Source: Dyella_A sp049445995
GTDB lineage: Bacteria; Pseudomonadota; Gammaproteobacteria; Xanthomonadales; Rhodanobacteraceae
Length of the DNA stretch: 64,000 nt
Reading direction: 5' to 3'
Assembly: GCF_049445995.1 (NCBI RefSeq)
Contig: NZ_JBMSDZ010000007.1
Location: 155,682 to 219,681, forward strand
Made by a program: the position numbers and the translations under genes. The notes under the pieces were generated by a model that worked only from the letters and a program-made list of their open reading frames with translations, had not been told where the DNA came from and did not search any database. The first letter of the stretch is position 1, and every line of letters starts with the position of its first letter. Below, piece after piece: positions 8,831 to 19,706 of this stretch.

Positions 8831-9829
8831 ATGACCGACACATCGTCAGATACCCTTGCCCATCCCCTGCAGCCGGCCTTCGCGCAGCTGCGCGAGGACC
8901 TCCAGCGGGCCATCATCGGCCAGCCGCGCCTGATCGACTGCCTGCTGATCGCCCTGCTGGCCGATGGCCATCTGCTGGTGGAAGGGGCGCCGGGACTGGC
9001 CAAGACCACCGCGGTGAAGGCGCTGGCGGCGTGCATCGACGCGGATTTCCACCGCGTGCAGTTCACCCCGGACCTGCTGCCGGCCGACCTCACCGGCACC
9101 GACGTGTTCCGTCCGCAGAGCGGCAGCTTCGAATTCGAGCGCGGCCCGCTGTTCCACAACATCGTGCTGGCCGACGAGATCAACCGCGCGCCGGCGAAGG
9201 TGCAGTCGGCCCTGCTCGAGGCGATGGCCGAGCGGCAGATCACCGTGGGACGCAGCACCTGGCGACTGCCCGAGCTGTTCCTGGTGATGGCCACGCAGAA
9301 TCCGATCGAGCAGGAAGGCACCTTCGCCTTGCCGGAGGCCCAGCTCGACCGCTTCGTGATGCACGTCACCATCGGCTATCCGGATGCCGCCTCGGAGCTG
9401 GCCATTCTCAGGCTGGCCCGCGCGCAGGCGAGCCGCCACGCCCAGCCGCACGCGGCTCCTCGCGCGCGGCTGACGCCCGCCGACGTGATGCAGGCGCGCG
9501 AGGCCGCGCTTCAGGTGTACATGGCGCCGGCACTGGAGGAATACCTCACGCAGCTGGTGCTGGCCACGCGCGACGCCGGTCGCTACGGTCCCGAGCTCAA
9601 GCGCTGGATCGCCTGGGGCGGCAGTCCGCGCGCCACCATCGCGCTGGACCGCTGCGCGCGCGCGCATGCCTGGCTGAGTGGACGCGACTACGCGCTGCCG
9701 GAGGACGTCCACGCGGTGGTGCACGAAGTGCTTCGCCACCGCGTGCTGCTGAGCTACGAGGCGGAAGCCGAGGGCGTGCGCCCGGATCAGGTCATCGATC
9801 GCCTGCTGGACCTCGTGCCATTGCCGTGA
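8831..9829 (+). CDS. MoxR-family AAA+ ATPase
   Basis: MoxR ATPases act as chaperones that activate partner proteins with VWA domains. The product is about 332 residues with a Walker A motif in EGAPGLAKTT, a Walker B motif in VLADEINRAPAK, sensor 1 around VMATQNPIEQEGTF and a C-terminal lid domain. I chose ATG 8831 (MTDTSSDTLAHPL); in-frame ATGs at 8819 and 8786 are possible and none has a strong ribosome site. It is the first gene of a seven-kilobase block with four-base overlaps that also encodes DUF58, DUF4381 and Bat proteins, the classic MoxR-VWA arrangement. Confidence 0.92.
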   Translation: MTDTSSDTLAHPLQPAFAQLREDLQRAIIGQPRLIDCLLIALLADGHLLVEGAPGLAKTTAVKALAACIDADFHRVQFTPDLLPADLTGTDVFRPQSGSFEFERGPLFHNIVLADEINRAPAKVQSALLEAMAERQITVGRSTWRLPELFLVMATQNPIEQEGTFALPEAQLDRFVMHVTIGYPDAASELAILRLARAQASRHAQPHAAPRARLTPADVMQAREAALQVYMAPALEEYLTQLVLATRDAGRYGPELKRWIAWGGSPRATIALDRCARAHAWLSGRDYALPEDVHAVVHEVLRHRVLLSYEAEAEGVRPDQVIDRLLDLVPLP

Positions 9830-10755
9830 ACGCGTCGTTGCGATCTTCCGACGGCGATGGCGCCGTGCATGTTTCGCTGGCCGAACTGCTCGCGCTGCGC
9901 GCACGCGTCGGCAAGGTATCGCTGCCCCCACAGGCCAGTCGCGCCAACCGCGCGGGCCTGCAGTCCAGCCGTCTATACGGCCGCGGCATGGATTACGCCG
10001 AGTCGCGCATCTATCAGAACGGCGACGACGTGCGCCGGCTCGACTGGCGGCTCACCGCGCGCAGCGGCAAGCTGCACACCAAGCTGTTCCAGGAGGAGCG
10101 CGAAGGACGCCTGCTGATCGTGCTCGACGGGCACGCCTCGATGCGCTTCGGCACGCGCGTGCGCTTCAAGTCGGTGCAGGCCGCGCGCGCCGCGGCGTGG
10201 GCCGCCTGGCATGCGGTGAAGGCCGGTGAGCGCGTCGGCCTGATGGGGTTCGGTGCGCATGACGGGCTGCTCGTCCCGCGCGCCGGCCCGCGCGGCGCAC
10301 TGGCGGTGTGCGGCGCGCTGGCCGACTGGGATGCGCAGACCGCCGCGCCGCGCGCCGAACCCCTCTCGCAGGTACTGCGGAACGTGGGGCGCGTGCTGCA
10401 CGGCGCCAGCCGGGTGCTGCTGATCACCGACGGCGCCTGCAGCGACGAGGCGTCGCGTCGCCATCTGGTGCCGCTGGCGCGCCAGGCCCGGCTCGGCGTG
10501 CTCGCCGTGGTCGATCCGCTGGAAGCCGCACCCACGCCGATCGGTCGATATCCGCTGGAACACGACGGCGAGCGGGTCGAATGGATCGTCGGCAGCGCAC
10601 GCCAGCAGCAGGTGCTGCCACAGCTGCTCGGCGCCGGCCACGCGCGTCTGCTTGCCTTGACGAAGGCCGCCGGTGCCGTCTGCCGCACGGTGGACACCAC
10701 GGAAGATCCCTTCGACGCCGTGGCGGCGCTGCTCGGCCGGCGGGGGCGCGCGTGA
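9826..10755 (+). CDS. DUF58 domain protein of the MoxR/Bat operon
   Basis: The 309-residue protein starts at GTG 9826, which overlaps the moxR stop (GTGA). It has the DUF58 signature around residues 40-90, GRGMDYAESRIYQNGDDVR followed by LDWRLTARSG. A VWA-like fold follows (LLIVLDGHASMRFG), then a second beta strand with VLLITDGACSDEA. The VWA metal site is degenerate: D-G-H-A-S replaces DxSxS. No signal peptide or membrane helix is present, so it is predicted to be cytoplasmic. Its place between the MoxR ATPase and the Bat proteins is conserved in many bacteria. Confidence 0.88.
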   Translation: MNASLRSSDGDGAVHVSLAELLALRARVGKVSLPPQASRANRAGLQSSRLYGRGMDYAESRIYQNGDDVRRLDWRLTARSGKLHTKLFQEEREGRLLIVLDGHASMRFGTRVRFKSVQAARAAAWAAWHAVKAGERVGLMGFGAHDGLLVPRAGPRGALAVCGALADWDAQTAAPRAEPLSQVLRNVGRVLHGASRVLLITDGACSDEASRRHLVPLARQARLGVLAVVDPLEAAPTPIGRYPLEHDGERVEWIVGSARQQQVLPQLLGAGHARLLALTKAAGAVCRTVDTTEDPFDAVAALLGRRGRA

Positions 10756-11289
10756 TGTGGATGCCCGACGCACCGGTGTCGGCGGCCGCGCCCACCGGAC
10801 CCACGCTGCGCGACATCCACCTGCCGCCCGCACCGGGCTGGTGGCCGCCGGCGCCCGGCTGGTGGGTGCTGGCCGCCCTGCTGGTACTGGCGCTGTGGAC
10901 GATCGCGCGCCACGGGCGCCGCGCGCACGCACGGTCGCGCCGTCGCGATGCGTTGCTGGCGATGCTGGAGTCCGTGCTGGCGCGGTACGCGCAGTCGCCG
11001 CAGACGCTCGCCGCCGGACTGCACCAGCTTCTGCGTCGCGCCGCGCGTTCGCTTGACCCGGCGGCGGGCACCCAGCGCGGCGCGGCGTGGCGCGCCACGC
11101 TGACGCGCGTCGGCGTCTCCGGTGAGAACATCGATCAATTGATGCAGCTCGATGCGGCGATGTATCGGCCGCAGTCTGCGATCGATATCGACGCGATCAC
11201 GGCCGCCGTGCGCGCATGGCTGACGGCGCTGCCCGAGGTAGCAGAGGAGACGCGGGCACCGCGCCCGCGCCGCCGGTGGAGGCGTTCCC

Positions 11290-11303
<14 letters not shown>
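10755..11303 (+). CDS. DUF4381 family membrane protein
   Basis: The 182-residue product starts at ATG 10755, overlapping the previous stop. It begins with the DUF4381 hallmark LRDIHLPPAPGWWPPAPGWW, followed by one membrane helix (about residues 38-56). A basic linker and a cytoplasmic helical domain follow. In this operon type the protein lies between the DUF58 and BatA genes and is thought to be part of the same membrane complex. The exact role is unknown. The last 14 bases overlap batA. Confidence 0.85.
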
Positions 11304-12281
<978 letters not shown>

Positions 12282-12285
<4 letters not shown>

Positions 12286-14183
12286 TAGCGGCGCTGCATG
12301 CCTTCCACTTCCTGCGGCCGCTGTGGCTGCTGGGCCTGCTCGTGCTGCCGCTGCTGGTGTGGCGCGGTGTCCGTGCCGATGCGGGCGTGCGCGAGCTGTC
12401 GCGGCTGGTCGACGCCGCACTGCTGCCGCACCTGCTCAGCGGCCGTCCGGCCGCTCGCCGCGTTTCCACCGCGCTGCTGGCGCTGGGCTGGACGCTCGCC
12501 ACGCTGGCCTTCGCCGGCCCCACCTGGAGCCGGCAGCCGCAGCCGCTGTACGCCGAACGCGCCGCGCAGGTGGTGGCGATCTCGCTGTCGCCGCGCATGC
12601 TGGCGAAGGACGTGGCGCCGAGTCGGCTCGATCGCGCCAAGTACAAGGCGCGCGACCTGTTCGCCAGCAACCGCGCCGGCCAGAACGCGCTGATCGCCTA
12701 CGCCGGCGAAGCCTTCTTGGTGGCGCCGCTCACCTCCGATGCGGGCAGCCTCGATGAACTGCTCGACGCGCTGGCGCCGGACATCATGCCCGTCGAAGGC
12801 GACAATGCGGCGCAGGCGATCGAGCAGGGCGTGAAGCTGGTGGCCCAGGCCAAGGCCGGTGGCGGTTCGCTGGTGCTGATCACCGATCGCGCCGATGCCG
12901 ATGCGCAGGCCGCGGCGCGCCGTGCGCAGGCGCAGGGCGTGCGGGTGTCCGTGCTCGGCATCGGCACCACCGCCGGTGGTCCGGTACCGCTGGCCGGCGG
13001 CGGCTTCCTGCGCGACGCGCAGGGCAACCTGGAACTGGCGCGGCGTGACGATGCGGCGCTGGCCGCGCTCGCGGCGGCGGGGGGCGGTCGCTTCGTGCCG
13101 GCCAGTGACGATCACGGCGACATCGAGGCGCTGCACGCGCAGCTGCATGGCGGCGCGGCGGTGGCCAGCGGCGGCGCGCGCAGCGAGCAGTGGGTCGATC
13201 GCGGCCCGTGGCTGCTGCTGCCGCTGCTGCTGGTCGCCGCAGCGGGTTTTCGTCGCGGCTGGCTGCTGCTGCTGCCGCTGGTGCTGGTGCCGTTGCTCGT
13301 GCCCGGCGCCGCGCATGCGGACGGCTGGCGCGACCTGTGGCTGCGCCCGGACCAGCAGGCCGCGCGCGCGCTGCGGCAGGGCGACGTCGCCACCGCGCGC
13401 AAGCTGGCGCGCGATCCGGCGCTGCGCGGCGCGGCGGCCTACCGCTCGGGCGATTACGCCAGCGCCGCGCAGGCGCTGGCGCCGCTGCCCGGCAGCGATG
13501 CGCAGTACAACCTCGGCAACGCGCTGGCGAAGGAGCAGCGCTACAAAGAGGCGATCGCCGCCTACGACCGCGCGCTCGCCCGCGACCCGGCCAACGCCGA
13601 TGCCAAGGCGAACAAGCAGGCCGTGGAGGACTGGCTGCGCCGCCAGCAGCAGAAGCCGCAGAACGGCGACAGCAACGACCGCAAGGATCACCAGGGCAAG
13701 GACGGCCAGCCCAACGGCCGGGGCGGCCAGTCCTCGTCCGGGGACAAGCCCTCCGACCAGGGCAAGTCGAAGGCGGGCGACAGCGGCCAGGGGTCGTCCG
13801 GCAAGCCCGGCGGTCCGTCGGACGAGCGCGCGCAGCAGCAGGCGCAGAAACCGGGCGATGCCTCTTCGCAGGATGCCGGCAAGCCGCAGACGGCCGAGCA
13901 GCGCGCCGCCGAGCAGGCGCGCGCGCAGGCGGCACGCCAGGCGCTGCAGCAGCAGATGGATCAGGCGCTCGCGAAACAAGGCAAGCCGGCCAGGGCCGAT
14001 CCCGACCAGCCGTACCAGCTCGGCCTGCCCGACGACAGCGACCCGTCCTCGCACCTGCCGGCCGAGGTGCGCCAGGCGCTGCAGCGGGTGCCGGACGATC
14101 CGGGCGCGCTGCTGCGGCGCAAGTTCGAACTCGAATACCGGCAGCGCCTCGGCGGTGCGCCGACGGAGGATGAGCAGCCGTGA
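12282..14183 (+). CDS. batB: BatB/BatC fusion: VWA domain plus TPR and low-complexity tail
   Basis: The 633-residue protein joins two parts that are separate genes in Bacteroides and Leptospira. Residues 1-300 form a BatB-type VWA domain between membrane helices. Residues about 345-450 form TPR repeats (QYNLGNALAKEQRYKEAIAA). Residues 450-600 are a Gln/Lys/Gly/Asp-rich disordered tail. The MIDAS is degenerate: S101-L-S103-P-R105 stands where family members have DxSxS, so metal binding is doubtful. The ATG at 12282 overlaps the batA stop, and the last four bases overlap batD. BatA beside it keeps a full MIDAS. Confidence 0.88.
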
Positions 14184-15895
14184 CCCGTCCACTTCGCTTT
14201 CTCGCCATCGCGCTGTGCGGCTGGCTGCTGCCGTGGCTGGCACATGCCCAGGTGCAGGCCTCGCTCGACCGCAGCACGGCGCAGCTGGGCGACACCGTCA
14301 CCCTCAACCTGCATTCGCGGACGGCGCCGCTGGCCACGCCGGATCTCTCGCCGCTCGCCGGCGACTTCCAGGTGCTCGGCCAGTCCAGCGGCAGTACCAG
14401 CAGCTTCGTCAACGGCCAGCGCAGCGTGGAGTATTCCTACGGCGTGGCGCTGCGCCCGCTGCACCAGGGTACGCTGCACATTCCGCCGCTGACGGTCGGC
14501 AGCGAAACCACCCAGCCGCTCACGCTGCAGGTGACCGCGCCGAGCGCGGCCAGCCAGGCCGCCACCGGGCCGGTGTTCGTCGAGGCGACGGTCGATCCCA
14601 CCCGAGCCTACGTCGGCCAGCAGCTGTCGCTGAGCGTCAAGCTCTACTACACCGCCAACCTCGCCAACGCGTCGCTGGGCGATCCGCGCATCGACGGCGT
14701 CGACGTCAGCCGCATCGGCGGCGACACCGACTACCAGGCCGAGCGCAACGGCCGCACCTACAACGTGATCGAGCGCCGCTACGTGCTGGTGCCGCAGCGG
14801 CCGGGCGAGCTGACGATTCCGCCGATTCCGTTCCAGGGCGACCTGCTCGATCCCAGCGATCCGGACAGCTTCCTCGGCATGGGCGCACCGGTCTCCGCGC
14901 AAAGCCGCCCGCTCACCGTGACGATCCGGCCGGCGCCGGCCGACTGGGGCAGCGCCGCCTGGCTGCCCGCGCGCAAGCTCAGCCTCACCCTCGACGGCCT
15001 GCCCGACGCGGCCACGCCGCTGCGCGTGGGCCAGCCGTTCAACCTCACGCTGACCATGGAAGCCACTGGCCTGCCGTTCGAGGCGCTGCCCGCGCTCAGC
15101 CTGCCGGCGCTCGACGGCGCCACCGCGTATCCGGACAAGCCGGTCACCGGCAACCGCGAGGACGGTCCATGGGTGGTGGGACGGCGCCAGCAGGCGTTCG
15201 CCATCGTGCCGGGCAAGGCCGGCACGCTGACCGTGCCGGCGATCGCCGTGAAGTGGTGGGACGTGCTTACCGATCGCGCCGAGACCGCGACGATTCCCGC
15301 GCATCGGTTCACCGTGCTGTCCGCGGCAGGGACGCCGGCGCCTGCGGTGACGCCGCCGGCCGCCGCCGGGTCCAGCGTCCCCGCCGCGGCGTCGTCGACG
15401 GGCGCGGCTGCCGAAGGCCATCGCGCGCCGTCGCGCGGCCTGCCGTGGAGCTGGATCGCGCTGGGCAGCCTCGGGCTGTGGCTGGTCACCGTGCCGGTCG
15501 GCATCGTGTGGTGGCGCCGGCGGCGGTCGGCTGCGATGGCACCATCGCCGCCGGCAGCGGCGGTGGCGCCCTCCGCCCGCGAGGCGCGGCAGGCTTTCCT
15601 GCGTGCGGCGCGCGAGGCGGACGCGGCGGAGCAGGCGCAGCGGCTGCTGGCGTGGGCGCAAGCCGAACGCCCCGGCCTGCGCCATCTCGATGCGGTCGCC
15701 GCGGCGCTGGCGTCGCCGGAGCAGATCGCGGCCATCGACGCGCTGCAGCGCGCGCGCTACGCCTCCTCGGCGCCCGCGCCGGATCGCGAGGCGCTGGCCA
15801 GGGCGTTCGCGCAGGGCTTCGCCTGGCGCCGGGACGCGGCGACGTCGACCGGGCCCGATCCGCTGCCGCCGCTGTATCCGTTCACGCTGTGCTGA
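14180..15895 (+). CDS. batD: BatD-like membrane protein (oxygen tolerance family)
   Basis: The 571-residue product has a signal peptide ending at HAQ (about residue 24). Tandem Ig-like beta domains follow, starting VQASLDRSTAQLGDTVTLNL. A linker rich in Ala/Pro leads to one membrane helix (about 425-445, LPWSWIALGSLGLWLVTV) and a cytoplasmic tail rich in Ala and Arg. This is the layout of BatD/DUF6482-type proteins. It closes the MoxR-Bat operon. Its last 14 bases overlap, tail to tail, the macro-domain gene on the other strand. Confidence 0.88.
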   Translation: MTRPLRFLAIALCGWLLPWLAHAQVQASLDRSTAQLGDTVTLNLHSRTAPLATPDLSPLAGDFQVLGQSSGSTSSFVNGQRSVEYSYGVALRPLHQGTLHIPPLTVGSETTQPLTLQVTAPSAASQAATGPVFVEATVDPTRAYVGQQLSLSVKLYYTANLANASLGDPRIDGVDVSRIGGDTDYQAERNGRTYNVIERRYVLVPQRPGELTIPPIPFQGDLLDPSDPDSFLGMGAPVSAQSRPLTVTIRPAPADWGSAAWLPARKLSLTLDGLPDAATPLRVGQPFNLTLTMEATGLPFEALPALSLPALDGATAYPDKPVTGNREDGPWVVGRRQQAFAIVPGKAGTLTVPAIAVKWWDVLTDRAETATIPAHRFTVLSAAGTPAPAVTPPAAAGSSVPAAASSTGAAAEGHRAPSRGLPWSWIALGSLGLWLVTVPVGIVWWRRRRSAAMAPSPPAAAVAPSAREARQAFLRAAREADAAEQAQRLLAWAQAERPGLRHLDAVAAALASPEQIAAIDALQRARYASSAPAPDREALARAFAQGFAWRRDAATSTGPDPLPPLYPFTLC

Positions 15896-16403
15896 GCGCG
15901 CTGTCGAGAATCGCCGCCATCGCGGCGTCGCGCGCGCACAGCGTCACCTGCATCGACGGCCACTGCGCCAGCGCCTCGCGCACGCCGCGCACGGCCACGG
16001 CGGCAGCCGCCTCGGGCGGGTAGCCGTAGACGCCGCAGCTGATCGCCGGGAACGCCACGCGGTGCAGCGCATGCTCGGCGGCCAGCGCCAGCGCGTTCCG
16101 GTAGCAGCGCGCCAGCAGCAGCGCTTCGTCGTGATCGCCGCCGCGCCACACCGGCCCCACCGTGTGGATGACGTAGCGTGCGGGCAGATGGAAGCCCGGC
16201 GTGATCACCGCTTCGCCGGTGCGGCAGCGCACGCCGGGCATGTGCTCGGGCAGCGCGCGGCAGGCGGCCAGCAGCGCCGGTCCGGCGGCGCGGTGGATCG
16301 CGCCGTCCACCCCGCCGCCGCCGAGCAGGCTCGGGTTGGCGGCATTGACGATGGCGTCTTCGGCCAGCGTGGTGAGGTCGGCGACGATCACGCGCAAGGT
16401 CAT
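15882..16403 (-). CDS. Macro-domain O-acetyl-ADP-ribose deacetylase (YmdB-like)
   Basis: The 173-residue protein is a single macro domain that binds ADP-ribose and probably hydrolyses O-acetyl-ADP-ribose or ADP-ribosyl groups. It has the family motifs AIVNAANPSLLGGGGVDGAIH near residue 20 (with the catalytic Asn and Asp region), the phosphate loop CGVYGYP and YVIHTVGPVW. The start at 16403 gives MTLRVIVADLTTL, the usual beginning of YmdB; upstream in-frame codons lack support. It is transcribed divergently from the MarR gene and converges on batD. Confidence 0.93.
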   Translation of the reverse strand: MTLRVIVADLTTLAEDAIVNAANPSLLGGGGVDGAIHRAAGPALLAACRALPEHMPGVRCRTGEAVITPGFHLPARYVIHTVGPVWRGGDHDEALLLARCYRNALALAAEHALHRVAFPAISCGVYGYPPEAAAAVAVRGVREALAQWPSMQVTLCARDAAMAAILDSALSTA

Positions 16404-16457
16404 GGTCTGTCCATGGGCGGGCACGTATGCTTGCCTGCGTTGGTCGATCCGGAGTAC

Positions 16458-16952
16458 ATGGCAACCATGGCGAAAACCGAAGATCTCCCGTTCGGCTACC
16501 TGCTCAACGATGTCACGCTGCTGTTCCGCAAGCACTTCGACCGCCGCGCAGTGAAGTTCGGGCTGACCCGCGCGCAGTGGCGGGCCACCAAGATGCTCCA
16601 CCATCGCGAAGGGCTGCGCCAGACCGAGCTGGCCGAGTATCTGGAGATGGAGCCGATCGCGGTCGGCCGCGTGATCGACCGGCTGCAGGCGGCCGGCTTC
16701 GTCGAGCGTCGTCCGGACCCGCGCGACCGGCGTGCCTGGCGCCTGTATCCCACCGAGCAGGCACGGGCGGTGATCGGCGATATGGAGCAGATCGGCCGCG
16801 GCCTGCGCAAGGACGCCACCCAGGGCATCGACTACGACGAGCTGGCGCGGGCGCTAGCCGTACTCACCCGCATCAAGAACAACCTGCAGGCGCTCGACCA
16901 GCCGGCAGAGGAGGCGACTGCCCGCACCGACAGCCAGGGCGACGGCGCGTAG
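16458..16952 (+). CDS. MarR-family transcriptional regulator
   Basis: The 164-residue protein has a MarR-type winged helix. Its recognition region is LRQTELAEYLEMEPIAVGRV followed by IDRLQAAGFVERRPDPRDRR, and the wing follows. N- and C-terminal helices should form the dimer interface. ATG 16458 and ATG 16467 both follow a GGAG at 16451; the second has the better spacing (12 bases), the first only three. It lies divergent from the macro-domain gene 54 bp away, so that gene is a possible target. The ligand is unknown. Confidence 0.9.
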   Translation: MATMAKTEDLPFGYLLNDVTLLFRKHFDRRAVKFGLTRAQWRATKMLHHREGLRQTELAEYLEMEPIAVGRVIDRLQAAGFVERRPDPRDRRAWRLYPTEQARAVIGDMEQIGRGLRKDATQGIDYDELARALAVLTRIKNNLQALDQPAEEATARTDSQGDGA

Positions 16953-17094
16953 ACCTCGCCGGCTCGATCGGAAGCCGGGCGGCACCGGATCATCGGCAGC
17001 AGCATGGCGGCGCGTCGGTACTGCGGGTGCACCCGCGACACGTTCACGCCCGCGTGGGCTACGCTGCCGCTTTCCGGCAAGGGAGACGGCGGCG

Positions 17095-17490
17095 ATGCGC
17101 AACCACCACGCGAAACGGATCGGCACCACGGCGCTGCTGGCGCTGGCACTCGGCGCCTGCACCAGCCGGGCGGCGACGCCCGGCATGCTCGATGACGCGG
17201 CGCTGCTGGCGTATGCGAAGCAGCCGTGGGACAAGGCCGCGTTGATGCACACCACGGTGGAACTGGGCCGCCATCACGGCCAGCGTGTGGTGGCCGAGTA
17301 CCCGTGCGGCGACGTCTGTCCGCAGTACACCGCGCGCGTCATCCACTACGAGCTGGCCGATGGCGTGAGCTGCGACAGCGTGGGCGGTGTCGAGCAGGAG
17401 GTGCTGATGCCGGTGGCGATTACCGTACGTCCCAAGACCTTCTGCTTTCCGAAGGTGCTGGTGGACGCCAGGCTGCACTACACGCGCTGA
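17095..17490 (+). CDS. Small predicted lipoprotein of unknown function
   Basis: The 131-residue product has a signal sequence with lipobox LGAC (Cys about residue 22). The mature part starts TSRAATPGMLDDAALLAYA and contains four further cysteines (CGDVC, SCD and FCFP) that could form disulfides in the periplasm. A GGGAGA ribosome site precedes ATG 17095. I do not recognise the family. The gene points toward the M28 peptidase gene, with 31 bases between the two stops. Confidence 0.75.
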   Translation: MRNHHAKRIGTTALLALALGACTSRAATPGMLDDAALLAYAKQPWDKAALMHTTVELGRHHGQRVVAEYPCGDVCPQYTARVIHYELADGVSCDSVGGVEQEVLMPVAITVRPKTFCFPKVLVDARLHYTR

Positions 17491-17521
17491 GGCCCATGGC
17501 ATGATGCAAGACCTCTGACGG

Positions 17522-18958
17522 CTATTCGCGGTGCTCGCCGGGGAAGGCGCCCGGCGCGGAGCCGAAGTCGCCGTTGGCCTGCGCCGCCATGTACGCATAC
17601 GCCGCGTACACCGCCACGTTCTGCGCCAGGTCCTGCGGGTCGATCTTGTCCAGCGTGTCCTCCGACGTGTGGTGCCAATCGAAGTAGTAGGTGCCGTCCT
17701 GGGTCAGCGACAGCGCGGCCATGCCCTTGGCGTGCATCTGCGACAGATCCGAGCCGCCGCCGCCGGGCGCCTTCGCGTCGTAGGCCACGCCGATCGGTGC
17801 CAGCACCCGGGCGATCTGCCCGATCGCGCCGCGCGCCTCGGGCTTCACGCTGGCGCTCATGCGCCAGATGCGGTCGGCGCCGAAATCCGACTCGGTGCCG
17901 AGCTGGTGCCTGGCGACCTCGGCGCCGTGCCTGTCGGCATACGCGCGGCCGCCGAACAGGCCCATTTCCTCGTTGGCGAAGGCGATCACGCGGATGGTGC
18001 GGTCCGGGCGCTGCGGCAGCTCGTGGATCAGCCTGGCCGCGGCCATCGCGATGGCCACGCCGGCGCCGTCGTCGATCGCACCGGTGCCCGGGTCCCAGGA
18101 ATCGAGGTGGCCGCCGATGTCGACAATCTGCTCCGGATACCTGCGCCCGGTGATCTCGCCGATCACGTTGGCGCCGGTGTACTGGCCGGTGATGCCGCAA
18201 TCCAGATCCAGCTTCACCTGCACCGGCCGGCCATGGGCGAGCACGCGTTCGAGCTGGTCGGCGTCCGGTCCGGCCAGCGCCGCGGCGGGAATCGCCTTGG
18301 CTGGATCGGTGAAGCCGGTGACGCCGGTGTGCGGCGCGCGGCTGTGCGGGTCGGTGCCGGCCGAGCGCAGCAAAAAGCCGGCGGCACCCTTGGACTGCGC
18401 GATCACCGGACCCTGCGTGCGCACCGACGAACCGATCGCGTAGTCGCGGCCGTCCTTCTGCCGGGTCATGCGCGCGCCGACGTAGACGATGCGACCCTTG
18501 ATGCTGGCCGGATCGGCGGCCTTGAGCGCGTCGAGCGTGGGGAAGGCCACCACCTGCGCGGTGAGTCCGCCCTTCGGCGTGGCCGGCGAATAGCCCAGCG
18601 CAGTGAGCACCAGTTTCTGCGGGAACGGCGCGACGATGGCGCCGCTCTCGCTGCGGCGTTCCCACAGCGGAAAGCTCACCGGCTCGGTGTACACCTTGTC
18701 GAAGCCCAGCGCCTTCATCTTCGCCATCACCCAGTCGCGGGCGCGCTGGTCGTTGGGGCCGCCGGCCAGGCGCGGGCCAATTTCGGTGGTGAGGCCTTCG
18801 ACGATGCGGTAGGCGGTGTCGTCGTGCATCGCCCTGTCGCGCAGCTGCCCGGCGATCTTCACCGCCTGCGCGGGGATCACGGTGGGCGCATCGGTCGCGG
18901 CGGCGGAGCAGGCCAGCAGGAGGCTGGCGGCGAGCAGGGACAGATCAGGGCGGCGCAT
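17522..18958 (-). CDS. Secreted M28-family zinc aminopeptidase
   Basis: The 478-residue exported peptidase starts at ATG 18958 (MRRPDLSLLAAS) behind a GGAG seven bases upstream. A signal peptide ends near residue 25. A PA-like insert occupies about residues 130-260. The M28 domain carries the di-zinc residues: His and Asp in GGHLDSWDPGTGAIDDGAG, the Glu pair in ANEEMG, Asp in ESDFGADR and His in YFDWHHTSED. It probably trims peptides in the periplasm. The longer in-frame extension to 19294 runs into mscL and is rejected. Confidence 0.93.
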   Translation of the reverse strand: MRRPDLSLLAASLLLACSAAATDAPTVIPAQAVKIAGQLRDRAMHDDTAYRIVEGLTTEIGPRLAGGPNDQRARDWVMAKMKALGFDKVYTEPVSFPLWERRSESGAIVAPFPQKLVLTALGYSPATPKGGLTAQVVAFPTLDALKAADPASIKGRIVYVGARMTRQKDGRDYAIGSSVRTQGPVIAQSKGAAGFLLRSAGTDPHSRAPHTGVTGFTDPAKAIPAAALAGPDADQLERVLAHGRPVQVKLDLDCGITGQYTGANVIGEITGRRYPEQIVDIGGHLDSWDPGTGAIDDGAGVAIAMAAARLIHELPQRPDRTIRVIAFANEEMGLFGGRAYADRHGAEVARHQLGTESDFGADRIWRMSASVKPEARGAIGQIARVLAPIGVAYDAKAPGGGGSDLSQMHAKGMAALSLTQDGTYYFDWHHTSEDTLDKIDPQDLAQNVAVYAAYAYMAAQANGDFGSAPGAFPGEHRE

Positions 18959-19044
18959 CGGGAACTCCGTGGGCAAACTCTGATTATGGCGGGGCGTCCA
19001 CCGGCCGCTTGGGCCACAAGTCATGCCTGCGGCCGGAGCCGGCC

Positions 19045-19467
19045 TCAAGCCGGCGGACGGTTCTTCAGCAGGTCGCGAATCTCGGTCAGCAGCGCCACGT
19101 CGGCCGGTGGCGCCACCGGCGGCGCGGCCTCTTCCAGCTTGCGGCTGAGACGGTTGATCGCCTTGACCACCAGGAAGATCGCGAACGCGATGATCAGGAA
19201 CTGGATCAGCGTGTTGATGAACACGCCGTAGTTCACCGCCACCTCGGCCACCTTGTGCGCCGGATCGGTGTGGTCGGCGGCCTTGAGCACCCACTTCTTG
19301 TCGGCGAAATCCACGCCGCCGGCGAGCAGGCCGATCGGCGGCATGATCACGTCGTTGACCAGCGAGGTGACGATCTTGCCGAACGCGCCGCCGATCACCA
19401 CGCCCACGGCGAGGTCGATCACGTTGCCGCGCATGGCGAATGCCTTGAACTCCTTGAGCATGCTCAT
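19045..19467 (-). CDS. mscL: Large-conductance mechanosensitive channel MscL
   Basis: MscL is a homopentameric inner-membrane valve that opens under osmotic downshock. The 140-residue product starts MSMLKEFKAFAMRGNVIDLA, the conserved amphipathic N-terminus. TM1 is in LAVGVVIGGAFGKIVTSLV, TM2 is near residues 80-100 (FLIIAFAIFLVVKAIN), and a cytoplasmic helix ends in LLTEIRDLLKNR. The length matches the family. Upstream lies the hairpin repeat at 19506-19673, within about 40 bases of the start codon. Confidence 0.96.
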   Translation of the reverse strand: MSMLKEFKAFAMRGNVIDLAVGVVIGGAFGKIVTSLVNDVIMPPIGLLAGGVDFADKKWVLKAADHTDPAHKVAEVAVNYGVFINTLIQFLIIAFAIFLVVKAINRLSRKLEEAAPPVAPPADVALLTEIRDLLKNRPPA

Positions 19468-19505
19468 GGCTACCCCTCCCAGGGTGAGTGGGTGACCGGG
19501 CGACT

Positions 19506-19673
19506 CTAGCAGCCTGTCAGGCTTGGATTGGCCGGGCTGCGAATCCGGCGGTGCGGTCCATGTTCCTGCCGCTTCCTGGCCCATGGAACCGCCATGGGCC
19601 GACGAATCGTCGGCCATCTGCCCTCGCACCGCCGAATGCTCGCCTCGACCAGCAAAGCCCGACAGGCTGCCAG
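19506..19673. repeat. Dispersed hairpin element, copy A
   Basis: This 168-bp element begins CTAGCAGCCTGTCAGGCTT and ends with a near-inverted copy, AAAGCCCGACAGGCTGCCAG. A related copy lies at 34568-34737 in the same orientation, with identity of the order of 80% by eye. Inside are further inverted pairs: GGCGGTGCG with CGCACCGCC, and CCCATGG with CCATGGG. The element can fold into one long imperfect hairpin. It contains no gene. It lies between the FAH-family hydrolase stop and the mscL start and could carry or influence the mscL promoter. Confidence 0.75.
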
Positions 19674-19706
19674 CGCAGTGGTCCCGGGGCAGCAGGCGAG
19701 CCGAGC

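Noticed and set aside
12895..16023. Open frame of about 1000 codons on the + strand
   Set aside because: It crosses batB and batD in another frame and is mainly Arg/Ser/Pro; both genes are clear in their own frames.
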